Part shown: positions 1 to 6,572 of the stretch, piece by piece
How the letters are laid out: every line of letters begins with the position of its first letter
How positions within the stretch are numbered: the first letter of the stretch is position 1
Assembly: GCA_017538005.1 (NCBI GenBank)
Contig: JAFYJR010000151.1
Location: 1-10,420 of the forward strand
DNA length: 10,420 nt
Origin: Clostridia bacterium
GTDB lineage: Bacteria > Bacillota > Clostridia > Oscillospirales > Acutalibacteraceae
Reading direction: 5' to 3'
The notes under the pieces: model-generated
What the model saw: only the letters and a program-made list of their open reading frames with translations
What the model was told of the DNA's origin: nothing
Database searches by the model: none
Program-made: the position numbers and the translations under genes

Positions 1-856
1 GCCGTTCCGCCGCGAAGTTATGAAGGTTTACGGCGCTTCCGTCACTCCTTCCCCTTCAGACACTACCGAAATCGGCCGCAAGATCCTTGCCGAGCATCCC
101 GGTACAGGCGGATCTCTCGGCTGTGCAATCAGCGAGGCTGTTGAATACGCAGTCGGCCATGAAGGCTATCGCTACGTTCTCGGCAGCGTTTTGAACCAGG
201 TACTTCTCCACCAGAGCGTTATCGGTATGGAGACAAAGGCTGCTCTTGATAAGTACGACATCACTCCCGATATCATCATCGGCTGCGCAGGCGGCGGTTC
301 AAACCTCGGCGGTCTCATCTCCCCGTTCATGGGCGAGAAACTCCGCGGTGAAAAGGATTACCGTATCATCGCCGTTGAGCCGGCATCATGTCCGAGCTTC
401 ACACGCGGCGTTTACGCGTATGACTTCTGCGACACAGGTATGATTTGCCCTCTGGCAAAGATGTACACTCTCGGCGCGGACTTCATCCCCTCGCCCAACC
501 ACGCGGGCGGTCTCCGTTACCACGGCATGAGCCCCGTACTTTCAAAGCTCTATGACGACGGTATGATGGAAGCGGTCAGCGTCAAGCAGACAGATGTTTT
601 CGAGGCAGCAGAGACATTCGCGCGTGTTGAGGGTATCCTCCCCGCGCCGGAGTCAAGCCACGCCATAAGAGTCGCCATTGACGAAGCACTCAAGTGCAAG
701 GAAACAGGCGAAGAAAAGACAATCGTTTTCGGACTTACAGGCACAGGTTACTTTGATATGGTAGCCTACGAGAAGTTCCATAACGGCCAGATGTATGACT
801 ACATCCCCACCGACGAAGAACTGGCCGGCTATGCAAAGAATCTGCCTCAGGTCTGA
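1..856 (+). CDS. trpB: TrpB2-type tryptophan synthase beta chain-like PLP enzyme (5' end missing)
   Basis: PLP-dependent fold-type II lyase of the TrpB2 branch. Family knowledge: tryptophan synthase beta joins indole with serine (for some TrpB2 enzymes O-phosphoserine) to make tryptophan in the cytoplasm. The reading frame is open to the left edge (codons from base 2), and about 284 residues remain of the usual roughly 450. The visible part begins PFRREVMKVYGA and continues with PSPSDTTEIGRKIL, both characteristic of TrpB2. GCAGGGSN, about 90 residues in, is the glycine-rich loop that binds the PLP phosphate. Near the C-terminus GLTGTGYFDM replaces the SGRGDKD-type segment of classical TrpB, as TrpB2 members do. 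The PLP-binding lysine lies upstream of the window. No trpA is visible; the next gene, 17 bases on, is paaK-like, which suggests indole salvage or arylacetate metabolism rather than a standard trp operon. The TrpB2 family call is strong; the substrate is inferred. Confidence 0.9.
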   Translation, partial: PFRREVMKVYGASVTPSPSDTTEIGRKILAEHPGTGGSLGCAISEAVEYAVGHEGYRYVLGSVLNQVLLHQSVIGMETKAALDKYDITPDIIIGCAGGGSNLGGLISPFMGEKLRGEKDYRIIAVEPASCPSFTRGVYAYDFCDTGMICPLAKMYTLGADFIPSPNHAGGLRYHGMSPVLSKLYDDGMMEAVSVKQTDVFEAAETFARVEGILPAPESSHAIRVAIDEALKCKETGEEKTIVFGLTGTGYFDMVAYEKFHNGQMYDYIPTDEELAGYAKNLPQV

Positions 857-873
857 AAGGAGCAAAATCACTA

Positions 874-2175
874 ATGGAAAACTACTACCAGCCGGAGATT
901 GAATGCGCTCCGCGCGAAGAAATAGAAAAACTGCAAAGCGAGCGCCTTGTGGCGCAGGTAAAGCGCGTTTATGAAAACGTGCCTTACTACAAAAAGAAAA
1001 TGGATGATCACGGCGTCACGCCCGATGACATCAAAGGTATTGAGGACCTTCACAAGCTCCCCTTCCTTTCAAAGGCCGACCTTCGTGATGCCTATCCCTA
1101 CGGACTTTTGGGCAAGCCGTTGAAGGAGTGCGTGCGCATCCAGTCCACTTCCGGCACAACCGGTAAGCGCGTAGTCGCTTTCTACACACAGCATGACGTT
1201 GATCTGTGGGAAGAGTGCTGCGCACGCGCCATCGTTGCCGCCGGCGGCTCTGACGAATCCGTATGCCAGGTGTCATACGGCTACGGCCTCTTCACCGGCG
1301 GCCCCGGCCTCAACGGCGGCAGCCACAAGGTCGGATGTCTCACGGTACCTACATCGTCAGGCAATACCGACAGACAGATAATGTTCATTCAGGATCTCTC
1401 TGCCACTATTCTCTGCTGTACTCCCAGCTACGCCGCGTATCTCGGCGAGCGTATGAAAGAGATGGGTCTCACCCCCGATCAGATACCGCTGAAATCCGGT
1501 ATCTTCGGTGCGGAAGCCTGGTCTGAGGAAATGCGTCAGGACATCCAGAAGACTCTCGGTATCAAGGCATATGACATATACGGTCTTACCGAACTTTCCG
1601 GACCGGGCGTCGCCTTCGAGTGCTCTGCCCAGTCAGGAATGCACATAAACGAGGACCACTTCATTGCCGAGATAATAGACCCTGATACCGGTGAAGTTCT
1701 CCCCGAAGGTTCAACCGGCGAGCTCGTATTCACGGCAATTGACAAAGAGGCGTTCCCGATGATCCGCTACAGAACGCGCGACATCTGTTCCCTCTCTCGC
1801 GAAAAGTGCCCCTGCGGCAGAACCCATGTCAAGATGAGCAAGCCGAAAGGCAGAAGTGACGATATGCTCATCATCCGCGGTGTCAATGTATTCCCGAGCC
1901 AGATAGAGACTGTTCTCTTAAACCAGGGCTACACCTCCAACTACCAGATAGTTGTCGGCCGTGAGAACAACACTGACACATTCGAAGTTCGCGTTGAAAT
2001 GACTCCGGAAATGTTCACGGATAACGTCGGACAGATTCAGGAACTCCAGAAGAAACTCGCTGCAGGTCTCCTGTCAATGCTCGGTATCAAAGCAAAAGTC
2101 TCACTCGTCGCTCCGAAAACAATCGAGCGCAGCGAAGGCAAAGCCGTCCGTGTCATTGACACCCGCAAGATATGA
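874..2175 (+). CDS. paaK: Phenylacetate-CoA ligase-like adenylate-forming enzyme
   Basis: ATP-dependent ligase that would activate an arylacetate (phenylacetate, indoleacetate or similar) to its CoA thioester through an acyl-adenylate. The 433 residues match the usual PaaK length. Visible motifs are the phosphate-binding loop STSGTTGKR (91-99), the YGLTE adenine motif (236-240), the RYRTRD hinge-side motif (298-303), GRSDDMLIIRGVNVFPSQIE (326-345) and the C-terminal SEGKAVRV with the likely catalytic lysine at 423. C250, H257, C312 and C314 (in KCPCGR) resemble the conserved Cys/His set of PaaK proteins and could bind a metal; that is an inference. The ATG is supported by AAAGGAG at 856-862, overlapping the trpB stop. 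The gene sits between trpB2-like and ACT genes in one operon. In anaerobes such ligases often work with indolepyruvate ferredoxin oxidoreductase (IorAB), which is not in the window. The exact aryl substrate cannot be read from the sequence. Confidence 0.93.
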   Translation: MENYYQPEIECAPREEIEKLQSERLVAQVKRVYENVPYYKKKMDDHGVTPDDIKGIEDLHKLPFLSKADLRDAYPYGLLGKPLKECVRIQSTSGTTGKRVVAFYTQHDVDLWEECCARAIVAAGGSDESVCQVSYGYGLFTGGPGLNGGSHKVGCLTVPTSSGNTDRQIMFIQDLSATILCCTPSYAAYLGERMKEMGLTPDQIPLKSGIFGAEAWSEEMRQDIQKTLGIKAYDIYGLTELSGPGVAFECSAQSGMHINEDHFIAEIIDPDTGEVLPEGSTGELVFTAIDKEAFPMIRYRTRDICSLSREKCPCGRTHVKMSKPKGRSDDMLIIRGVNVFPSQIETVLLNQGYTSNYQIVVGRENNTDTFEVRVEMTPEMFTDNVGQIQELQKKLAAGLLSMLGIKAKVSLVAPKTIERSEGKAVRVIDTRKI

Positions 2176-2187
2176 AAGGAGAACAAT

Positions 2188-2622
2188 ATGAGTATCAAAC
2201 AAATCTCTGTTTTTCTTGAAAACAAACCCGGCGAGCTCTCAGGTATGACCTCACTGCTGGCCGACAGCAATATTGATATTCGCGCCCTGTCTCTCGCCGA
2301 GACATCGGACTTCGGCATCGCCCGTCTCATCGTCAAGGACATCAGGAGAGCCGCCATGGTTCTCTCGGAGGCGAACTTTGTTGCAAGCACATCAGAGGTT
2401 CTTGCCTTTGCCGTTCCCGACGAGCCGGGCGGACTCAACAACCTTCTCAACAAGTTCAACGAAGCAGAAGTCAACATTGAATACATGTACGCCTTCCTCG
2501 ATGCCGAGGACAAGGACAACGCGTATATGATATTCAAAGTCACTGATATCGAAAAGTCCGAACAGGCGCTTGTTGCCGAAGGTCTCAAACCCCTTACACA
2601 GGAAGACATAGACAAGATATAA
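2188..2622 (+). CDS. Tandem ACT-domain protein, probable amino-acid sensor
   Basis: A 144-residue protein made almost entirely of two ACT domains. The first spans about 3-70 and carries the ENKPGELSGMTSLLADSNIDI signature region; the second spans about 72-140 and carries DEPGGLNNLLNKFNEAEVNI. ACT domains bind small ligands, usually amino acids, at domain interfaces and dimerise. Stand-alone double-ACT proteins of this size occur next to paaK and iorAB genes in anaerobes. No catalytic or DNA-binding domain is present, so it probably senses an aromatic amino acid or arylacetate and modulates a partner enzyme; the partner is unknown. AAAGGAG at 2175-2181, overlapping the paaK stop, lies 6 bases before the ATG. 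It is the last gene of the operon, followed at once by a terminator hairpin. Domain identity is firm; the ligand and role are inferred. Confidence 0.9.
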   Translation: MSIKQISVFLENKPGELSGMTSLLADSNIDIRALSLAETSDFGIARLIVKDIRRAAMVLSEANFVASTSEVLAFAVPDEPGGLNNLLNKFNEAEVNIEYMYAFLDAEDKDNAYMIFKVTDIEKSEQALVAEGLKPLTQEDIDKI

Positions 2623-2631
2623 CCAAAGAAA

Positions 2632-2659
2632 AAAGAACCGGTCAACCGACCGGTTCTTT
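2632..2659. terminator. Bidirectional intrinsic terminator between convergent operons
   Basis: A perfect 12-bp inverted repeat (AAAGAACCGGTC at 2632-2643 and GACCGGTTCTTT at 2648-2659) with an AACC loop. It is followed by T-rich DNA on the plus strand (CTTTATATT) and preceded by A-rich DNA, which gives a T-run on the minus strand. It lies 10 bases after the ACT gene stop and 3 bases after the kinase stop on the other strand, so it most likely ends both transcripts. Confidence 0.9.
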
Positions 2660-2661
2660 CT

Positions 2662-3894
2662 TTATATTCTGACAACAAATTCAACGAATCCGTCGTTGCA
2701 CAAAACTTCTATATTTCCTTTATGCGCAACCGCTATGGACTTCGCTATCGCGAGTCCCAGACCGTAGTTGCCGGTATCCGTACGCGCGGAATCCGCCCTG
2801 TAGAAGCGCTCGAAAATCTTCTCGCGCTGATCAGCCGGGATTTCCGCGCCCTTATTTTTCACGGACAGCAAAGCCTGTCCGGAATCCTTCTTCAGTGAAA
2901 CAAATACTTTATCACCCTCACTGTGGCGAAGCGCGTTGTCGACAAGAATCGAAACAAGCTGTTTCAGCTTTGAGGCATCACCCAAAACATTGATATTGCT
3001 TTCAATATCCGTTTCAAGAGTAACACCCTTTTCAAAGGCAATGCTCTCAAACGGCAGGCACTCGCCTTCAACTATGCGGCTGAAATCAACCTCGGAAAGC
3101 TCTGTCTCAACATTTTCCATACGAGCGAGATCCAGAAGCTGAGTGACGAGATTACCCATACGCTCGTTCTCATAACGGATATTGTCGAGCCACTGGTTCT
3201 CACCTATCTCTCTTGCCAGAAGCTCCGCATTCGCGTTTACAACAGACACAGGCGTCTTGAGCTCATGTCCCGCATCTGAGATAAACTGCTTCTGTTTCTC
3301 ATAACTCTCTTCCAGCGGCTTTACAATCCTCTTTGCCAACGCAGAAGAGATAAAGAATATTATCACAAGGGCAACTGCGCCGTAAATCAAAGTATATTTA
3401 AACAGTGTTGAAACATTGTCGTTCATTACGGTGTTATCCATAAAGACAACAAGTGTAGTATATCCCCTGTCTTCCTTGTAATATGACAGGTTACCGACTT
3501 TTCCGAATTCCTTTGAGCGATTCATAACATCCGCGGCGAGCTTTTCAAGTTCCGCATCTGAATAAACCGAATTCATATCTTTTTCCAGTACCCCCAGAAC
3601 TTCCCCTTTATTTGAATCTTCGTTTGAAACGACCACAGAATAGAAATTCTCAAGTCTAAAACGCGGCGATGACTCATCAAACTTTCTACGTCCCATTTCC
3701 GGCGGGGTCTTTCCATCTTCTTTGCTATAACCGGAAAAGACAACCATTTCCGCATGAAGTTGCATAAGTTCCTTGTTTTCTTTTGTCATGGAAATATAGC
3801 TTGAGCCGTATATGACAGCGAGGGTGCTTATCCATAAAACGACCAGAATGGACATTATCGCGGCCACAATTTTGCGTCTTGAAGTCCTAAACAT
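2662..3894 (-). CDS. Membrane sensor histidine kinase of a two-component system
   Basis: Sensor kinase that would autophosphorylate and pass phosphate to the response regulator encoded just upstream. From the ATG at 3894 it has 410 residues: a first membrane segment at about 9-34, an extracytoplasmic sensor region of about 130 residues, a second membrane segment at about 167-187, then a cytoplasmic kinase core. The HisKA motif SDAGHELKTP carries the phosphorylated histidine (H210). The ATPase has an N box (DNALRH, N320), an F box (FERFYR, 361-366) and a G2 box (NYGLGLA, 376-382). The G1 box reads VKNKGAEI, with Asn in place of the usual Asp; this is seen in a subset of clostridial kinases. 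The kinase ATG lies inside the regulator's last codons (8-base overlap), so translation is probably coupled. GAGGTG at 3900-3905 lies 5 bases before this ATG and favours it over a GTG at 3900. The signal sensed cannot be deduced. Confidence 0.95.
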   Translation of the reverse strand: MFRTSRRKIVAAIMSILVVLWISTLAVIYGSSYISMTKENKELMQLHAEMVVFSGYSKEDGKTPPEMGRRKFDESSPRFRLENFYSVVVSNEDSNKGEVLGVLEKDMNSVYSDAELEKLAADVMNRSKEFGKVGNLSYYKEDRGYTTLVVFMDNTVMNDNVSTLFKYTLIYGAVALVIIFFISSALAKRIVKPLEESYEKQKQFISDAGHELKTPVSVVNANAELLAREIGENQWLDNIRYENERMGNLVTQLLDLARMENVETELSEVDFSRIVEGECLPFESIAFEKGVTLETDIESNINVLGDASKLKQLVSILVDNALRHSEGDKVFVSLKKDSGQALLSVKNKGAEIPADQREKIFERFYRADSARTDTGNYGLGLAIAKSIAVAHKGNIEVLCNDGFVEFVVRI

Positions 3895-4570
3895 CCTCAC
3901 ACCTCAATTCATAACCGACTCCGCGAACGGCCTTGATTTCGGTTTTTGCCTCCACAAAGGCCAGTTTTTTACGTGTAAACGAGAGATATACCTCCACATT
4001 GTTGTATTCCGCGTCACTTTCAAATCCCCAGATCTTAACGGCCAGTTGTTCACGGGTTAAAATCTGTCCGCCGTTCGCGATGAGATACTCAAGTATGCGA
4101 AATTCCTTCTCGCTTAAACGGACTGACTGCCCGTTTGTATTACAGGTCAGAGTGAATGTGTTTGTATCAAGAGTAATATCACCGTACGACAGCGTGCCGT
4201 CGGCCGTGTCAAGCGTTCTGCGACCGAGAGCGCGCAGCCTTGCGAGCAGCTCTTTGGTCATGAACGGCTTGGTCAGATAATCATCGGCGCCGCTGTCAAG
4301 TCCGACGACCTTGTCGTCGAGCTCCGCTTTTGCCGTAAGCATAAGGATAGGCGTCTTAATACCGTCCGCACGGACCTGTTTAGCTATTTCAAAGCCGTTC
4401 ATGCCCGGCAGCATGACATCAAGTATAACGATATCATAAACATCGCTCTCTATGGCATCCAGGCCGTCAGGGCCGTTGTCGAAATGATCGACTTCATACT
4501 TCTCCTGACGGAGAATCTCGCACAGAGCCTGTGCCATCCTCTTCTCGTCTTCAACAAGCAGTATTTTCAT
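3887..4570 (-). CDS. OmpR/PhoB-family response regulator
   Basis: Cytoplasmic transcription factor switched by phosphorylation from the kinase encoded next. It has 227 residues, typical for the family. The receiver domain (1 to about 118) shows the acidic pocket at VEDE (D8), the phospho-acceptor D51 in LDVMLPGMNGFE, the switch threonine T79 in MLTAKAE and the conserved K101 in TKPF. A linker leads to a C-terminal winged helix (about 128-225) with LSEKEFRILEYLIANGG, LTREQL and the final RGVGYEL, all diagnostic of the OmpR class. The ATG has a GAGGTG binding site at 4576-4581. Its gene follows prsW-like after 53 bases, and that gap holds an 11-bp-period repeat that may be its own binding site. 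Target genes are unknown, but prsW and the system itself are natural candidates. Confidence 0.96.
   Translation of the reverse strand: MKILLVEDEKRMAQALCEILRQEKYEVDHFDNGPDGLDAIESDVYDIVILDVMLPGMNGFEIAKQVRADGIKTPILMLTAKAELDDKVVGLDSGADDYLTKPFMTKELLARLRALGRRTLDTADGTLSYGDITLDTNTFTLTCNTNGQSVRLSEKEFRILEYLIANGGQILTREQLAVKIWGFESDAEYNNVEVYLSFTRKKLAFVEAKTEIKAVRGVGYELRCEDV
3900..3905 (-). promoter_or_regulatory. Ribosome binding site deciding the kinase start
   Basis: On the minus strand GAGGTG lies inside the end of the response regulator gene, 5 bases before the ATG at 3894. The GTG at 3900 overlaps this site and has no room for its own, so the ATG is the better start. Confidence 0.6.
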
Positions 4571-4600
4571 TCACTCACCTCTTTTCTCTCATTTTGCACC

Positions 4601-4622
4601 AAAAGATTGAAAAAAGATTGAA
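4601..4622 (-). promoter_or_regulatory. Candidate response-regulator box: direct repeat with 11-bp period
   Basis: Read on the minus strand, TTCAATC (4616-4622), TTTT, TTCAATC (4605-4611), TTTT (4601-4604) is a perfect tandem repeat. Two 7-bp direct half-sites with a 4-bp spacer are the classic layout bound by OmpR/PhoB-type dimers. It is followed by a possible -10 (CAAAAT, 4591-4596) and has no good -35, as expected for an activator-dependent promoter. It sits directly before the regulator gene. The repeat is seen; the function is inferred. Confidence 0.45.
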
Positions 4623-4623
4623 A

Positions 4624-5343
4624 CTAAATCGCGCGGTCGCGTTTTGACATCTTCTGTATAAGAATGAAGCATGTGACAAATACTACCGCTATGAAACCGA
4701 TGAAGTATACATTGCCCTCGTCAACGGTCGCGATGTAGTCGTACAGGCCGTGAGTAATCGCAGGTACAACAAAAGCCATGCAGCGGAATATCTTTGAAGA
4801 ACTTTTATCACCGAGGTTATCGTACTTCTTTGCGATACCGTAGAAAATACCCATAAGAACACCGAAGCAGCAATGACCGGGTATCGCCGTAAGAGCCCTT
4901 ACAAAAGCCACACCTACGCCGTAGGACATAACATAGCTGATGTTCTCCCAGAGAGCAAAACCGAGCGATACAAATACCGCATAGACAACACCGTCGTACT
5001 GACAGTTGAACTCAGGCGAGTTCCAGGTTCTTTTCTTTAAGAAGAAATACTTTGCTCCTTCCTCCGCAATCGGAACTATAACCAGATACAGAACAAGATT
5101 GTAGGCAAGCTGCTCGGGCGTGAGCGCGGCATTCAGAATGCCCTCAGATATCCACTCTGCAACGAGCGCGACAAGCGAGGACAAAATACCCGCCACGACA
5201 AGTTTTCGAAGAAATGGACCGGATTCCTTTTCAAGTCTGTCGGACTTGTAGACCTTAATCATAAGGAAAATCGCGGGTATGACAGCCGCAGCCACAAGTA
5301 CGAAATTATAAGTCATCAGGGTCGGAATAAGAAAGTAAAACAT
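4624..5343 (-). CDS. prsW: PrsW-family intramembrane metalloprotease
   Basis: Polytopic membrane protein of 239 residues with about seven or eight hydrophobic segments. In Bacillus subtilis PrsW makes the first cut in the anti-sigma factor RsiW and so releases SigW under envelope stress. Family motifs are visible in order: EEGAK (E94, E95, K98) at the end of a helix, GFALWEN (E133, N134), PGHCCFG (H157) and THGLYD (H198). These are the conserved glutamate and histidine residues of the PrsW/CAAX-protease-like superfamily. The ATG has AAAAGGAG at 5350-5357, six bases upstream. It heads an apparent operon with the response regulator and kinase. No anti-sigma or sigma factor is in the window, so the substrate is unknown; the neighbours suggest an envelope-related stress circuit. 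The family call is good; proteolytic activity and substrate are inferred. Confidence 0.87.
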   Translation of the reverse strand: MFYFLIPTLMTYNFVLVAAAVIPAIFLMIKVYKSDRLEKESGPFLRKLVVAGILSSLVALVAEWISEGILNAALTPEQLAYNLVLYLVIVPIAEEGAKYFFLKKRTWNSPEFNCQYDGVVYAVFVSLGFALWENISYVMSYGVGVAFVRALTAIPGHCCFGVLMGIFYGIAKKYDNLGDKSSSKIFRCMAFVVPAITHGLYDYIATVDEGNVYFIGFIAVVFVTCFILIQKMSKRDRAI

Positions 5344-5373
5344 AGTTTTCTCCTTTTAATTTATTACCCGAAA

Positions 5374-5402
5374 ATAATACCATACAAAAGGCATTGAAGC
5401 AA
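5374..5402 (-). promoter_or_regulatory. Candidate promoter of the prsW-response regulator-kinase operon
   Basis: On the minus strand TTGCTT (5397-5402), a 17-base spacer and TATTAT (5374-5379) precede the prsW binding site. The -10 matches the sigma-70/SigA consensus at 5 of 6 positions, but the -35 is weak. Its -35 shares bases with the -35 of the divergent promoter on the other strand. Confidence 0.4.
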
Positions 5403-5422
5403 AGAGAGTTATGCGATACAAT
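5394..5422 (+). promoter_or_regulatory. Candidate promoter of the M42 peptidase gene
   Basis: TTGAAG (5394-5399), a 17-base spacer and TACAAT (5417-5422) lie about 30 bases before the start codon at 5451. The boxes match the housekeeping consensus at 4 and 5 of 6 positions. The DNA is AT-rich downstream to the ribosome binding site. Confidence 0.5.
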
Positions 5423-5440
5423 AATTAAAAATAAAATTTC

Positions 5441-5445
5441 GGAGG
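5441..5445 (+). promoter_or_regulatory. Ribosome binding site deciding the M42 peptidase start
   Basis: GGAGG lies five bases before the ATG at 5451. The upstream in-frame TTG at 5394 has no such site and falls inside the predicted -35 box. Confidence 0.7.
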
Positions 5446-5450
5446 CCGGT

Positions 5451-6479
5451 ATGGCAAACTTTGACGAGAAATATTTCCTTGAAACTTTTGAAAAACTCAT
5501 AAAAATCGACAGCACCACGGGATGCTATGAAGAAATCCAGGCCCACATCTGCAAGACTCTTGAGGATATGGGCGTAAAATATCACACACTGCGCAAGGGC
5601 GGCGTGATAGCCGAACTCGGCGGAAAGGAGCCGGCGCTCGCTGTCACCGCGCATTTTGACGCGATAGGCCTCATGGTCCGCCACATAAACGCGGACGGCA
5701 CGCTCTGCGTCTGCCCTGTCGGCGGCCTCTACCCCGTCTACTGCGTCACCGAAAATGTGCGCATCCACACTCGCGCCGGCAAGGTTTTCACCGGTTGCAT
5801 CTGCCGCACCCCCAACTCCGTTCATGTCACTGAAGATGAACTCAGAAAAGAGGTCGGAGACTTTGACAAGAACGTCTGCGTTGTACTCGACGAGGATGTA
5901 AAATCAGCCGATGACGTCAGAAAACTCGGCATCGAAACCGGCGACGATGTCGCTCTCGAGCCTCGTTTCACTCTCGCCAACGGCTACATAAAATCCCGTT
6001 TCATCGACGACAAAGCAGCAGTAGCCATCCTTCTGACAACTATTAAAGCAATTAAAGACAACAACACTAACAGAAAGCTTTACTTCTACTTTGCCGCATA
6101 CGAAGAAATCGGTCACGGCACCACCTGGCTTCCCGATGATGTCAAAGATATCCTCGCAGTTGATATAGCTCCCACAGGTGAAAAGCAGACCTCAGACGAG
6201 CGAAAAGTTTCAATCTTCTGCAAGGACTCAAGAATCCCCTATCACTGGGCTATGACAAACGAACTGAAAGCCGCTGCCGAAAAAGCAAACATCCCCTTCG
6301 TCATGGATATCTTCACTCCTCACTACGGCACGGACTGTGAAGGCAGCATATCTGCCGGCTACGACATCCGCTTCGCCGCCATAGGCTTCGGCACCGCCAA
6401 CAGCCACGGCTACGAGCGCACCCAGTTAGACGGCATAAAAGCCACATACGATCTTCTGAATGCCTACATTTCAGTTTAA
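5451..6479 (+). CDS. M42-family metallo-aminopeptidase
   Basis: Cytosolic two-metal peptidase of the M42 (glutamyl aminopeptidase/FrvX/YsdC/PepA-like) family. Members form large tetrahedral shells that trim amino acids from short peptides. It has 342 residues, the normal length. The metal and catalytic residues are visible in order: AHFDAIG (H68, D70), RFIDDKAA (bridging D186 with D187), AAYEEIGHG (catalytic E218 and ligand E219), VDIAPTG (D238) and the final NSHGYER (H319). The region at about 75-165 is the inserted dodecamer-forming domain. The ATG at 5451 has GGAGG at 5441-5445. An in-frame TTG at 5394 would overlap the promoter, so it is not used here. It stands alone, divergent from prsW, and is followed by a terminator. 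Many M42 genes were once labelled endoglucanase or cellulase M; nothing here supports a glycosidase. The preferred residue cannot be read from the sequence. Confidence 0.94.
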   Translation: MANFDEKYFLETFEKLIKIDSTTGCYEEIQAHICKTLEDMGVKYHTLRKGGVIAELGGKEPALAVTAHFDAIGLMVRHINADGTLCVCPVGGLYPVYCVTENVRIHTRAGKVFTGCICRTPNSVHVTEDELRKEVGDFDKNVCVVLDEDVKSADDVRKLGIETGDDVALEPRFTLANGYIKSRFIDDKAAVAILLTTIKAIKDNNTNRKLYFYFAAYEEIGHGTTWLPDDVKDILAVDIAPTGEKQTSDERKVSIFCKDSRIPYHWAMTNELKAAAEKANIPFVMDIFTPHYGTDCEGSISAGYDIRFAAIGFGTANSHGYERTQLDGIKATYDLLNAYISV

Positions 6480-6483
6480 TTAT

Positions 6484-6530
6484 GTCATTTTTTCAAAAAT
6501 GACTATATTGAACTCAAAAATGACTATATT
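6484..6530. repeat. AT-rich direct and inverted repeats after the M42 gene
   Basis: A 17-bp sequence, TCAAAAATGACTATATT, occurs twice without mismatch (6493-6509 and 6514-6530), a 21-bp period. A third, inverted copy of its core, GTCATTTTT (6484-6492), faces the first copy and forms a 9-bp inverted repeat with AAAAATGAC (6495-6503). The cluster fills the space between the peptidase stop and the terminator. No function is assigned. Confidence 0.85.
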
Positions 6531-6531
6531 A

Positions 6532-6561
6532 AAAACTGCCCGGATTATTCCGGGCAGTTTT
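6532..6561. terminator. Bidirectional intrinsic terminator between M42 peptidase and guaA
   Basis: A perfect 13-bp inverted repeat, AAAACTGCCCGGA (6532-6544) and TCCGGGCAGTTTT (6549-6561), with a TTAT loop. The stem has a GC-rich core and ends in T-runs on both strands. It lies between convergent genes and 11 bases after the guaA stop on the minus strand, so it should end both transcripts. Confidence 0.92.
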
Positions 6562-6572
6562 GTTGTACTATT

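Noticed and set aside
2037..2684. 215-residue open frame on the minus strand across the end of paaK and the ACT gene
   Set aside because: It is antisense to two well-recognised genes, spans the terminator hairpin, is rich in Ser and Arg as shadow frames are, and matches no family I know.
5394..5450. TTG at 5394 as the start of the M42 peptidase, adding 19 residues
   Set aside because: It would place the start inside the predicted -35, has no ribosome binding site, and the family begins near the ATG at 5451, which has GGAGG.
5451..6479. Cellulase/endoglucanase annotation for the M42 protein
   Set aside because: The residues visible are those of a two-metal peptidase; the glycosidase label is an old misannotation of this family.
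6484..6530. CRISPR array reading of the tandem repeat
   Set aside because: Only two direct copies, a 4-base spacer and no cas genes.
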